Shown here piece after piece: positions 1-9,161 of a DNA stretch of 64,000 nt (within the stretch, counting starts at the first letter, position 1; every line of letters starts with the position of its first letter). Origin of the DNA: Thermogutta terrifontis (lineage in GTDB: Bacteria > Planctomycetota > Planctomycetia > Pirellulales > Thermoguttaceae). The stretch covers positions 1,736,001 to 1,800,000 of the forward strand of contig NZ_CP018477.1 in assembly GCF_002277955.1 (NCBI RefSeq). The letters are read 5' to 3'. Position numbers and translations under genes: made by a program. The notes beneath the pieces are model-generated. The model was not told where the DNA came from. It did not search any database and was given only the letters and a program-made list of their open reading frames with translations.

Positions 1-429
1 ATCAGCCACGGCCACGCCGAGTCCCACCTGTTGCAGCACGGAAATGTCGGGCAAATCATCTCCTACGTAGCAGAGCTCGTAACGGGACAACCCCCACATG
101 TTAAGGACGCTTTCTACCGCCGGCCATTTCGGCCCAACGCCTTGAATCACCTGGTCGACGCCCATCTCTCTGGCGCGCTGTTCCACAACAACGGACCGTC
201 GTTTGCTGAGCAGTCCCAACCGGTAGCCCGCTTTTTTCCAGAGCAGGCACCCCATTCCGTCTCGCACGTGAAATGCCTTCAGTTCGTAACCGCGTTCACT
301 GAGCCAGAGTTGGCCGTTCGTCAAAACCCCGTCCACATCGGAAATGATCGCGCGAATTGCCAGACAGCGTTGGCGGAGATCATCGGGCAGGTCCGGGGCG
401 GTATCCATTGAGTGAAGGGGCGGCATCAT
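1..429 (-). CDS. kdsC: KdsC-like 3-deoxy-manno-octulosonate-8-phosphate phosphatase (HAD family), 3' part cut by window edge
   Basis: The reverse strand reads as a HAD phosphatase of the small C0 (capless) KdsC type. The nucleophile motif DVDGVLT lies near the N-terminus, followed by a basic KRRSVVVEQRA segment and, near the edge, the magnesium-binding GDDLPD motif. KdsC removes phosphate from Kdo-8-phosphate, a late cytosolic step in making Kdo for LPS-type glycans. Two adjacent ATG codons (429 and 426) follow a GAGG a few bases upstream; a third ATG at 408 is possible. The gene starts about 80 bp downstream of the arabinose-5-phosphate isomerase, the first enzyme of the same pathway, and both are on the minus strand. 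The C-terminus lies outside the window. The family is clear; the exact substrate is inferred from the neighbour. Confidence 0.85.
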   Translation of the reverse strand, partial: MMPPLHSMDTAPDLPDDLRQRCLAIRAIISDVDGVLTNGQLWLSERGYELKAFHVRDGMGCLLWKKAGYRLGLLSKRRSVVVEQRAREMGVDQVIQGVGPKWPAVESVLNMWGLSRYELCYVGDDLPDISVLQQVGLGVAVAD

Positions 430-507
430 CGACCTCGTTACGATTTCACGTACGTGCTGCATGCAAGTTTCGTTGGTTTTATTGAAAACGAGAAAGCCCG
501 AAAATTT

Positions 508-1674
508 TCAGTCCGTTTGATTAGAGCCACTCCGTTTAGCGTGGTCGAGGGGAATGATTGTCGGTGGTAAATCCCTCGTCCTGTCGATGGATTGTGCGGA
601 CACATTGCCCCGTTGCGGATGCCGGACGCATTCGTCATCCGCCGCAAACTCGGCTTCGATGGCACTGGAAGCCTCGGGAAACAAGCCGATCACATCGGTA
701 ATATCGAGCAGACCACACGGGTGGTTATCCTTATCGACAACGGGAAGTTCGCTGATTTTTTTCCGGGCAAGAAGGGCCACGGCTTCCCGAAGAGGAGTCC
801 CCAGCAAGACGGTGATCGGAGATCGAGTCATATACTCGGAGACAGGTTCGTCGAGAACGGATTCGCGACGGCTCTCCAACAATTTTGCCAGGTCACTATC
901 TGTGAAAATGCCGGTCAATCGCCCCTCATCGTCGAGAAGCATAATCGCTCCCGTGCGACGGCCGGGGAGTCGGGTCTCCACGATGATCTGGCGGATGGTA
1001 TGTCGCTCGGAAGCCAAACGACACTGGGAAAGAGGACGCATCTGGTCCTCGACCCGGCCGAGTTTACGACCGAGACTCCCACCTGGATGGAACCGGGCGA
1101 AATCCTCCGGCCGAAATCCGCGGAGGTACGAGAGCGTCAGAGCGATCGCGTCTCCCACGGCGAGCATGACGGCCGTCGTGGTGGTGGGTGCGAGTTGTAA
1201 ATGCCCAGCTTCGCCCACACTACCCAGTGCGATCACCGTGGCCGCTGCGCGACCGAGCCGGCTCTCTTCGCGGCTGGTAATCGCGATAATGGGGACATCC
1301 ATTTCGCGGAAAAAGGGAAGTAACCGAACAACTTCTTCGGTTTCTCCACTCCACGAGAGCACAATGGCCACGTCTCCGCGGCGGATTCTTCCCAGGTCTC
1401 CATGCACAGCCTCGGCCGGATGAAGAAAATGACTCGGCGTGCCGGTGGACGCCAGTGTGGCGGAGATTTTCTGCCCAATGAGGCCCGCCTTTCCGATTCC
1501 TGTGACAATGACATTCCCGGAACAGGAATGGATGATGGCAACGGCCTTGCAAAAGGAAGGACCGAGACAACCGGCCGCCTGAACGACCGCCCGGCCGATG
1601 GTACTGACGACATCCCGAGCAAAGCGGAGTTGTTCAAACTCTGAGTGTTTGCTGAGAGCTGCATCCGTGCCCAT
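508..1674 (-). CDS. kdsD: Arabinose-5-phosphate isomerase, KdsD/KpsF type (SIS + two CBS domains)
   Basis: This 388-residue protein converts ribulose-5-phosphate to arabinose-5-phosphate, the first step of Kdo synthesis. The N-terminal half is a SIS domain with the recognisable stretch GKAGLIGQKISATLASTGTP, a HAEAVHGDLG-like segment (here HPAEAVHGDLG) and VLSWSGETEEV. The C-terminal half holds two CBS modules around residues 215-335. I start it at the ATG at 1674 because GGAAGG precedes it at good spacing. The frame stays open to 1869, but that extension has no recognisable domain. About 40 residues after the second CBS domain are unusual for the family and end in a basic low-complexity tail. 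It lies upstream of the KdsC-like gene on the same strand, so a two-gene Kdo operon is likely. Confidence 0.9.
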   Translation of the reverse strand: MGTDAALSKHSEFEQLRFARDVVSTIGRAVVQAAGCLGPSFCKAVAIIHSCSGNVIVTGIGKAGLIGQKISATLASTGTPSHFLHPAEAVHGDLGRIRRGDVAIVLSWSGETEEVVRLLPFFREMDVPIIAITSREESRLGRAAATVIALGSVGEAGHLQLAPTTTTAVMLAVGDAIALTLSYLRGFRPEDFARFHPGGSLGRKLGRVEDQMRPLSQCRLASERHTIRQIIVETRLPGRRTGAIMLLDDEGRLTGIFTDSDLAKLLESRRESVLDEPVSEYMTRSPITVLLGTPLREAVALLARKKISELPVVDKDNHPCGLLDITDVIGLFPEASSAIEAEFAADDECVRHPQRGNVSAQSIDRTRDLPPTIIPLDHAKRSGSNQTD

Positions 1675-2004
1675 ATTGGGGATCCTTCCATATTGGCGGC
1701 GTGGACCAGGCTTGGAGGCCGCGACGACCTGATTGCGAATTTCATGGAACCGGTCCACCGAATCTCCCGCCAGGCTCCGCAATTCTACCCAGCTTTCCAG
1801 GAAGCCGCAACGCGAGAATGAGAGAGGCGTGGATTTTGGAGTTACCCGCAGGAAAACTACAAAATGCACCAGGATATGGAAAGTTGCTTGGACGTTGTCT
1901 TTGTCTCAGATTTCTCAGATTGTGTAGACTACCGCAGTATGTGACTTTACAATTTGCGTGTTCTTTTCCTAAACACTGTCAGTTCTTTAGTATGTTCAAA
2001 TTAG

Positions 2005-3459
2005 CTATTCTAACACCGGGCACACATTGAACCACCGGCGTCCCTGTCGCTGCATCCATTCTTCTGAGTAGGGCGGCCCCCATCCGCCTGCTTCGTACAG
2101 CTCCAGTTGGGGAGGCCCACCGGCGTCCCATACCTGCTGAATGGGGTCGATGATGCCCCAGGCAAGTTCGACCTCATCTGCGCGGGCAAAGAGGCTGGGA
2201 TCGCCAATCATCACATCGAGGAGTAACCGCTCGTACGCTTCCGGCATTTCGCCGGCAAACTTTTCTCGGAAGTTAAAATCCAGGTCTGTCAGACGCATTT
2301 TCATGCCCGCATCGGGCACCTTGGTCTGAAAATGGATCTGAATCCCCTCTGCGGGTTGAATCTGGAGAACCAGCCGATTGGCTTCGTGAATGTGTTTGGG
2401 GCCTCCCTCAAACATCATGTGGGGAGGTTCACGAAACTGAATAACAATCTGGGTGGTGCGGCAGGACATCGCTTTTCCCGAGCGGAGATAGAACGGCACG
2501 CCCTGCCATCGCCAGTTGTCCACGTACAATTTGACCACCCCAAAGGTCGCTGTCTGACTGTTGGGCGGAACGTTCGGCTCATCCCGATATTTGCGATACT
2601 GACCGCGGACTGTATTCGCCGCAACATCGGCCGGAGTGAAGGGACGCACCGCCCGCAGCACTTTGACCTTTTCATCGCGGATGTCGTCCGCATTGACTCG
2701 GCTGGGCGGCTCCATCGCGGTCAGCGTGAGAAGCTGAAGAAGATGGTTCTGAAACATGTCGCGGAGAATCCCTGCGGACTCGTAAAAGCTTGCCCGCCGA
2801 CCGATGGGCAAGTCTTCCGCAGCGGTGATCTGAATATGATCGACATAATTTCGGTTCCAAATGGGTTCAAAAATGGTATTGGCAAAACGCAGGACGAGAA
2901 CGTTCGCGACAGTCTCTTTTCCCAAATAGTGGTCGATGCGGTAAATCTGATGTTCGGCGAATACTTCGTGGATCTTGGCATTCAGTTGCCGCGCCGATTC
3001 GCGATCGCGTCCAAACGGCTTTTCCACCACGATTCGCCGCGGTCCCGAAGACTCGACGGCCATTCCAGCGGCTCCTAGATGGGCCACCGTGCACTCATAA
3101 AACTCTGGGGCAAGTGCCAGGTAATAAATCCGCGTTGAGGGCTGGTGGTTTTCCAGTTCCGAAACGAATTGATCAAGTTCTGGAAAACACTCAGCGCGAC
3201 TGACGTCTCCCGGGTGGTAATAGATGTTTCTCGCGAACTCCTCCCACAAGGTCGGGTCGAAATGTTTTCCCACCTGCGCCATACACGCTTCCTTGAGGAT
3301 CTCCCTCCACTGATCGTGGGAATACTCCGTTCGTGCCATGCCCACGATGAGGAGCGCGCCTGGCAGGCGTTTTTTTCGATGGAGTTCGTACAGCGCAGGG
3401 ATGAGTTTTCGCCGGGTCAGATCGCCTGAGGCCCCAAAAATGACAATCGTATAGATCAT
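2005..3459 (-). CDS. zwf: Glucose-6-phosphate 1-dehydrogenase
   Basis: This 484-residue cytosolic enzyme oxidises glucose-6-phosphate to 6-phosphogluconolactone with NAD(P)+, the entry step of the oxidative pentose phosphate pathway. The dinucleotide-binding motif GASGDL is at residues 9-14. The active-site signature RIDHYLGK is at about 174-181, with the catalytic His in it. An EKPFG substrate-binding element is near residue 146. Length and motif order match the family along the whole protein. The ATG at 3459 gives the typical MIYTIVIFGASGDL start. It is transcribed in the same direction as the flanking genes, with gaps of more than 100 bp on both sides, so it is probably its own transcription unit. 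Confidence 0.96.
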   Translation of the reverse strand: MIYTIVIFGASGDLTRRKLIPALYELHRKKRLPGALLIVGMARTEYSHDQWREILKEACMAQVGKHFDPTLWEEFARNIYYHPGDVSRAECFPELDQFVSELENHQPSTRIYYLALAPEFYECTVAHLGAAGMAVESSGPRRIVVEKPFGRDRESARQLNAKIHEVFAEHQIYRIDHYLGKETVANVLVLRFANTIFEPIWNRNYVDHIQITAAEDLPIGRRASFYESAGILRDMFQNHLLQLLTLTAMEPPSRVNADDIRDEKVKVLRAVRPFTPADVAANTVRGQYRKYRDEPNVPPNSQTATFGVVKLYVDNWRWQGVPFYLRSGKAMSCRTTQIVIQFREPPHMMFEGGPKHIHEANRLVLQIQPAEGIQIHFQTKVPDAGMKMRLTDLDFNFREKFAGEMPEAYERLLLDVMIGDPSLFARADEVELAWGIIDPIQQVWDAGGPPQLELYEAGGWGPPYSEEWMQRQGRRWFNVCPVLE

Positions 3460-3575
3460 CGCTGGCAGTCTCCGTGTCTGATTCTGTGCTGAACGAGGCC
3501 GTTAAACTTTCGCGCGGACGGTTTTGCAGCAAGGTGGCTTGCATCACGCCGGGCTCGAGCGTTGATAGTGCCATT

Positions 3576-5396
3576 TTACTGGCTCGGGGCGGCCGGTTGC
3601 GACGGCGCTGCAGCCGGGGGGGCAGGGGAAGTACTCGAGATCAATCGAAGCGCACCGGACGAATAGAGCGGCAGATGGCGATAGTACACCTCCAGGCAGT
3701 AGATGGAAAGACAGGTCACATACAGACGCCCACCTTCATTAGCCCAGGCATCACGAGAAGGTTTGAGGGGGTCCCAACTGCCGGCCTCACGTCCGGTTTT
3801 CACCTGGTTTTCCGGGAGAAGCTGCCGCATAACGGAATTCCATTTCTTCCAGTAATCGCCCTCCATGTGGTGACAAACCTGGGTAGCGTAGTACCAGTAG
3901 TAGACGTCCCGGTCTCTTTCAAAATTGATGAGATTGGCGGGTTCCGTGATCCAAGTCACGCCCTTTATGAGGCGGTCATCGTCACGTGACCAACCCAGAA
4001 ACTGACGCATGAGAAGGGCCTCCGCCGTCATAGCCAAAGTGGCCTCGCGTCCTTTTTGATACGGATATTTGCTTCCGCCTTCGAGCGCGATCCGATCGAG
4101 AAACCGCGTCACCTTGCGGAAGACGTCGGCGGGGACTTCCAAGCCAGCCATTCTGGCGCTTTGGAGAGCCATCACGATCCAACCCGTCACGGAAACGTCA
4201 CTGTCCGCGTTGGGACTGTATCGCCAGCCGCCTTCCGAGCTCTGCGAGCGGATGAGGTAATCGACCGCACGGAGCGCAGGCTCCCGGAATCGGTCGTCCC
4301 GCGTCATCCCGTAGATCTCGCAGAGGGCGATGGTGCACTGTCCCTGGGTATAAAAGCGGTGATTGAACGCTCCTTCGTGGAAAAAGTTTCCGTCGGCGTC
4401 CTGCTGTTGCAGGAGCCAATCCCAGCCTCGAGCGACATTCTCCCGGAACTTGCCGCGTTTGTGTGTGATGCCGGCGCCCTGAAACGCGAGGAGAGCCATC
4501 GCCGTGGCGGCTTCCGGATTCTCGTCCTGGGCTCCATTGGGGTAAGGCCCCACAAGGCTCCAGGAACCGTCCTTGCGCTGCTGTCTTGCCAGCCAGGCCA
4601 GTCCGAGCGCCACCGCGGCTTCCGTCGTCGCTGTGCCGCCGTACGCCGCCAACAGGGCTTCCTTGGCCCCCTCATCTCTCCCTTTCAAGGCATAACCGAT
4701 GACGGTCGCTTGGAGATCGCTTGTGGACGTGACACCTTCCGGAATGATCTCGGCCGGAGGTGGCGCCGCGAAGGGGTTCTCCACACGGTTGAGGTCGGGC
4801 GGGGTGAGAAGTGGTTCCTCCACTTTCTCCGGGTCGTTCCCGGCAAATGGGGAATCGAATTCCAGCTGATCGCCGAGTTTCTCAGCGTAAATCTCCGCCG
4901 TGAGATCCACTTCCCGATGGAAAAATTGCGGAATGACGATGAGCGCCAGAATGATCAAAAGAATCATGTGAACAATGGCACTGATCAGCCAGGGCTGGGC
5001 GTAATACAGCAGAGTGTCGCCCAGATCCTCGGTCTGGTCATTCTCTTGGTCCGGCGGTTGGCCTCCTCTTCCTGGCGCGACCGAACGCTTGACACCAGTT
5101 CGGGGAAAAGCGACGTGAGCGGGAGTTCCGGTCTGGGGCGTAACCACACCAGGGTGAGTTATCGAAGTACCCGGAGGAGTCACCGGAATCGGCACAGGTC
5201 GCGCCGGAGATCCGATCCCAGGATTGACGTTCGAAGCGAGCGGTGCAGCTCCCGGGGAAGTTTGCGGGGCAATACGGGAAGTTTGGTCGGGTGATGCACC
5301 CGATGGCGGGACCGGAGAGTTCCGAAGCTGTTCCTGGCCCTCAGGTCCTCCAGGCGATCGCGGATTCTGGAAAGGCTGGGGAGCAGACGGCGTCAT
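3576..5396 (-). CDS. Membrane-anchored prenyltransferase/squalene-cyclase-repeat protein
   Basis: A 606-residue protein of a type common in planctomycetes. The first ~130 residues are Pro/Gly/Ser-rich and disordered. One hydrophobic segment (PWLISAIVHMILLIILALIV) follows, then an acidic linker, then several alpha/alpha repeats of the squalene-cyclase/prenyltransferase type, with WL...Q..DGSW and WLLQQQDADGNF-like units. The repeats resemble the fold of terpene cyclases, but I see no DxDD or other full cyclase active site, so a scaffold or binding role is as likely as catalysis. The ATG at 5396 is preferred; a TTG at 5429 in the same frame would add 11 residues. The domain is probably extracytoplasmic, following a single membrane span. 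Function is unknown. Confidence 0.8.
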   Translation of the reverse strand: MTPSAPQPFQNPRSPGGPEGQEQLRNSPVPPSGASPDQTSRIAPQTSPGAAPLASNVNPGIGSPARPVPIPVTPPGTSITHPGVVTPQTGTPAHVAFPRTGVKRSVAPGRGGQPPDQENDQTEDLGDTLLYYAQPWLISAIVHMILLIILALIVIPQFFHREVDLTAEIYAEKLGDQLEFDSPFAGNDPEKVEEPLLTPPDLNRVENPFAAPPPAEIIPEGVTSTSDLQATVIGYALKGRDEGAKEALLAAYGGTATTEAAVALGLAWLARQQRKDGSWSLVGPYPNGAQDENPEAATAMALLAFQGAGITHKRGKFRENVARGWDWLLQQQDADGNFFHEGAFNHRFYTQGQCTIALCEIYGMTRDDRFREPALRAVDYLIRSQSSEGGWRYSPNADSDVSVTGWIVMALQSARMAGLEVPADVFRKVTRFLDRIALEGGSKYPYQKGREATLAMTAEALLMRQFLGWSRDDDRLIKGVTWITEPANLINFERDRDVYYWYYATQVCHHMEGDYWKKWNSVMRQLLPENQVKTGREAGSWDPLKPSRDAWANEGGRLYVTCLSIYCLEVYYRHLPLYSSGALRLISSTSPAPPAAAPSQPAAPSQ

Positions 5397-5613
5397 TACA
5401 CTCTTATCCCCGGAGTCGCTGGCTCCCAATTATTCATGCTGCTACTCGGCGAAGACGATTTGACGATGCCGAAAAGACAAATTTCCCGTTTCTATAATCG
5501 GCTCCAGCCGTGGTTCAGCGCCATCCGTTGTCGGCTGACCTCTGCGGTCTAATGTAGCACCCCAAGGAAATCCTGACAATTCTGCAAGGTGCCCAGCGGC
5601 ATCCTCTGACGCA

Positions 5614-7707
5614 TTACCTGAACAGGGCTCCGGCATAGCCGACCACGCGATCCTGACGCCCCGACACCTCGCCACTTGTCGTGTAGCCAACGACCTCGCA
5701 TTCATTGAGGCGACCCATCTGACGCAGAGTCTCCAGAACAAACACCGCAGGGACGAGGCCACACATGCTGATCCGATTCTCCCGGACAGTTTTCCAGAGT
5801 CGGAGAGGATCACACGCCTGGAGGGCGTCGAGGGCCAGCCGGTCAAGCCGCCGTGTTGTCCTCTCGTCCGCGTAATGGTTCATGTCGCTGGAAATCACCA
5901 GCAGAGGAGTTGGCTCGAGTGCGGAGAGGAATTTCGCGAAGTCAGTGGCGGCTTTTTGCAGAACATCATAATCCCCTCCGTGCATGACCACGCCCACCAC
6001 TCGGCTCGCGGAGGCCACCCGGGCGACCATGGGCAACTGCACTTCGATGGAATGTTCCATGGCGTGGGCGGCGGCATCGAGTTCCATTAACGGAACGGCC
6101 TTCACCAAAGCCTCCGCCAATTCCGGGTCAGCATGAAGACTGAGTCCCGGCAACGCCCATGTCCGATGGGGGGTAACAGCCCAATCACAGCCGATCGCGT
6201 GGTGTTTGGGACCGAAAATGATCACCTGCTGGGGCACTCGCAGCCGCGCCCAAACTTCTGCCGCGAGTTTTCCCGAGTATTTCCAGCCGGCGTGCGGAAC
6301 CAAGGCGGCGGCCCATTCCTCGCGCCCCACATTCTGAGGGAATATCTGATTGAGAAACTCGTCCACACCGTTTGCCGTGCCGGGATAAAACTGACCGGCC
6401 ACGGCGGGAGGGCGAACCGATGGACCCGCGACAGGGCGGCTCACATTAGACGCCTCGACGCTGTCCTCCGTGGAAAGTGCTGTCAGGCGATACACCTGGG
6501 TCTGAGAAGGACGCGATGACTTGAGGCGTTTCATGACCGCTTCGAATAGCTCGGTGGAGTTCTGCGACGGGTCATACCGCACAGCCCAGCGATCATCCTG
6601 AACGAGGCACAACGCGTGAAAGCGCGGATGGACCCCATCCAGGGCGCAGTCCACGGCGGTTCCGATATGATGTGGCTCCACAAAGACTGTTAGACCGGTC
6701 CGCAAGGAACTGACGAATCGCGGATCGAGCTGCTGGCCTCGAAACCCCGCCACGATTGTTTGCAGAAGATCCATCAGTGTTGCCTGGAGTGGAAGCTCCC
6801 CCCGCGGAAAGACCCGGCTCGCTTCCATCACCCGCTCCGTCGCAGTTCCGTCGTTTAGTTTGTTGATGGTGAGCACCACTCCTTGAACTGGCCCATCGAA
6901 GGCGGCCGAAGTGTAGTAGTTGGGCGTTGCCCCTTGGAACATCGCTAGAAGATTGTGATGAGCCAGCGCGGCGAGGCGAACAACGTCTCCCATCGCCAGC
7001 CTTCCGGTGGCCAGTTCCCGCAGCTCCGGCGGCAAGAGGGACGCCATGGGGGCTTCCAGCGAGTAACCCTCAAAGGTAAACAACTGCGTGGCGGAGTCCA
7101 ACCACGCGTTCGGCGGCAAGCCCGCCTTGCGGCAGACGTGCTCCAGGAATTGGCGTGCGTCCAGGTGATGTTCCACTGCCACCCCGGGGAGCAGCAAACC
7201 CCGGTGTTTTCCACGGATAACCTGAAGACCGTGGCGACCGACTTCCACCGCCCCGACGCGAGATTCTCCCTCCGCCACGATCGGCTGACAGTTCCATAAA
7301 ATCCAGACCTCCAGCGTGAGTTCTGCTAGCTCCCCTCGCTGAATGGCGGGAAAGCGAAGGTCCCACCGCGCGGTTCGGTCCGCTGCCGCGTCGAGCGCGC
7401 TACTGAGGCGCGACGCGTCTCCCACCTGCCCACAGCAGGCGCGCAGCGTGCCACCGGCTCCCTTCAACGTCACAAATGCTCCCCACACCGGGACTTCACC
7501 TGCCTCGCCCAGGTGCGCTTTCAGCCCGGATTGCGGACCGCCGATCACAGCTTCCGCGACTCGTCGGGCGACAGCTTTCAGGACGCGATCCCTCTGCTCC
7601 TCGGAAAGCTCCGGCTTTTCAGGGACCGAGACACCGGTGGCGTGTACTCCCGGGTTTTCCGTCTCAGGTTGTTGCGACGATACGTCGTCTTGCCGATGGG
7701 TTTCCAT
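5614..7707 (-). CDS. AMMECR1-MEMO fusion protein of the AmmeMemoRadiSam system
   Basis: A 697-residue protein joins two conserved families usually encoded separately. Residues about 35-235 are an AMMECR1 domain, recognisable by GGTLRACCGQ and GLLLPGVAVEHHLDARQFLEH. Residues about 435-697 are a MEMO domain, beginning PPAVAGQFYPGTANGVDEFL and containing ALVPHAGWKYSGK, FGPKHH and ISSDMNHYADE with candidate metal-ligand histidines. Between them are about 190 residues that match neither family as far as I can tell. A clear GGAGA box sits just before the ATG at 7707. The radical SAM partner is the next gene upstream on the same strand. The system is conserved across archaea and bacteria, but its chemical product is not established. 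Confidence 0.9.
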   Translation of the reverse strand: METHRQDDVSSQQPETENPGVHATGVSVPEKPELSEEQRDRVLKAVARRVAEAVIGGPQSGLKAHLGEAGEVPVWGAFVTLKGAGGTLRACCGQVGDASRLSSALDAAADRTARWDLRFPAIQRGELAELTLEVWILWNCQPIVAEGESRVGAVEVGRHGLQVIRGKHRGLLLPGVAVEHHLDARQFLEHVCRKAGLPPNAWLDSATQLFTFEGYSLEAPMASLLPPELRELATGRLAMGDVVRLAALAHHNLLAMFQGATPNYYTSAAFDGPVQGVVLTINKLNDGTATERVMEASRVFPRGELPLQATLMDLLQTIVAGFRGQQLDPRFVSSLRTGLTVFVEPHHIGTAVDCALDGVHPRFHALCLVQDDRWAVRYDPSQNSTELFEAVMKRLKSSRPSQTQVYRLTALSTEDSVEASNVSRPVAGPSVRPPAVAGQFYPGTANGVDEFLNQIFPQNVGREEWAAALVPHAGWKYSGKLAAEVWARLRVPQQVIIFGPKHHAIGCDWAVTPHRTWALPGLSLHADPELAEALVKAVPLMELDAAAHAMEHSIEVQLPMVARVASASRVVGVVMHGGDYDVLQKAATDFAKFLSALEPTPLLVISSDMNHYADERTTRRLDRLALDALQACDPLRLWKTVRENRISMCGLVPAVFVLETLRQMGRLNECEVVGYTTSGEVSGRQDRVVGYAGALFR

Positions 7708-7845
7708 GGACTTTCTCCGATTTCCTTTACGTCAGCGCCAGGCATGCCGCCCGTCGAGCAGTTCGCAATTGGCTTGCCCGAACGGTCCCCGCTGCCCCAG
7801 TAGTGTTTCCGTCATTTAGTTCCGATCGAAGATCTGTACTGCCAA

Positions 7846-8967
7846 TCACGCGAAGTTGGCAATGCGGACGGGCTGACGCCTGGCACCCCATTGTTCGCGT
7901 AGACCCTGGGGATCAAACCGGCCTGCGATGGGGGCACCGCAGTAACCGCAGTTTGACCCTTTAAGAGCATACCTTCCAATCCAGTAGCCCTGGCGCTCTA
8001 TAACCACATTGCCGCATTTTGGGCAATAGGTGCTTTGCCGGGCAATGTCAAGGACATTCCCTGTATAAACATAGTGCAAGCCAACCTCGCGCGCGATGTC
8101 GTAGGCGCGGATAAGCGTATCCACGGGCGTGGGCGGGTGATCCATCAGGCGAAAATCGGGATGAAACGCCGTGAAATGCAACGGGACATCCGGCCCCAAT
8201 TCCTTGAGGATCCATTCACACATGGCCCGAATTTCGCCAGGGTCGTCATTTTCCGAAGGAATGATAAGATTGGTGATTTCCACCCAAACCTGCGTCCTGT
8301 GAACCAGGTACTTGAGTGTGTCCAGTACCGGTTGCAGATGTCCGGCGCAAAGACGGTGGTAAAAGTCCTCTGAAAATCCTTTCAGGTCAACATTGGCAGC
8401 GTCCATGTGTTCAAAAAAGTAATCCCGGGCTGCCTCCGAGATGTAGCCTGCCGTGACAGCGACATTCTTGATCCCCAGTTCGTGGCAGGCCTTGGCTGTG
8501 TCAACGGCGTATTCGGCAAAAATGACGGGATCGTTGTAGGTGTACGCAACACTCTTGCAACCGAGCGCTTTCGCCGCCCTGGCGATTGCCTGAGGGGATG
8601 CCGTTTCGCTCAGCCGTTCGATCTCTCGTGATTTGGAAATCGACCAGTTTTGACAGAACTTGCAGCCGAGATTGCACCCGGCTGTTCCGAACGACAACAC
8701 GGCCGTGCCCGGATAAAAATGATTGAGAGGCTTTTTCTCGATCGGATCAATGCAAAATCCCGTGCTTCGGCCATAGCTGGTGAGCACCATCTGCCCACCG
8801 AGATTCTGGCGTATAAAACAGAAACCCCGCTGTCCTTCGCCCAGGCGGCATGATCGAGGACACAAGTCACAGACGAGTTTCCCGTCCTCTTCGTGCCACC
8901 ACCCGGCTGGTACGATTCCCGAAGCCGTGGGAGAAGCAGGGGGAGGTATGTCAACTCGGCGGCTCAT
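7846..8967 (-). CDS. amrS: AmmeMemoRadiSam system radical SAM enzyme
   Basis: A 373-residue radical SAM enzyme. The [4Fe-4S]-SAM cluster motif is CNLGCKFC, inside FGTAGCNLGCKFCQNW. An N-terminal Cys-rich segment (CDLCPRSC, then GQRGFC) and a C-terminal zinc-ribbon-like region (CPKCG ... CGYCG) are characteristic of the AmmeMemoRadiSam radical SAM family, which is related to PFL-activating enzymes. The ATG at 8967 has a very strong GAGGAGG box 5 bases upstream, so the longer frame (to 9051) is not used. It is followed after about 140 bp by the AMMECR1-MEMO fusion, giving a complete three-domain system in two genes. The substrate is unknown. Confidence 0.93.
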   Translation of the reverse strand: MSRRVDIPPPASPTASGIVPAGWWHEEDGKLVCDLCPRSCRLGEGQRGFCFIRQNLGGQMVLTSYGRSTGFCIDPIEKKPLNHFYPGTAVLSFGTAGCNLGCKFCQNWSISKSREIERLSETASPQAIARAAKALGCKSVAYTYNDPVIFAEYAVDTAKACHELGIKNVAVTAGYISEAARDYFFEHMDAANVDLKGFSEDFYHRLCAGHLQPVLDTLKYLVHRTQVWVEITNLIIPSENDDPGEIRAMCEWILKELGPDVPLHFTAFHPDFRLMDHPPTPVDTLIRAYDIAREVGLHYVYTGNVLDIARQSTYCPKCGNVVIERQGYWIGRYALKGSNCGYCGAPIAGRFDPQGLREQWGARRQPVRIANFA

Positions 8968-9161
8968 ACGGCCCTCCTCTTCTTGAGGTTCACAAGTGGA
9001 TGTGACTGGCGCGACGGCGAGCCAGGAGAATCTTTTTCCCGGTGAAAGCAAAGACCCCTCTGAAGGCCAAAGACAGGATCAAGGTTATCTCGGCGTTTCG
9101 AACATGCACGAGCAGACGTTTTGTGCCGCCTCCAGGGGATTCAGAGCCTTCGCCATTAATT

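Noticed and set aside
554-1423. 289-residue open frame on the plus strand
   Set aside because: It is antisense to the well-supported arabinose-5-phosphate isomerase; its composition is Arg/Ser-rich without domains.
4056-5294. 412-residue open frame on the plus strand
   Set aside because: Antisense to the cyclase-repeat protein, with no recognisable domain; a codon-bias shadow of a GC-rich gene.
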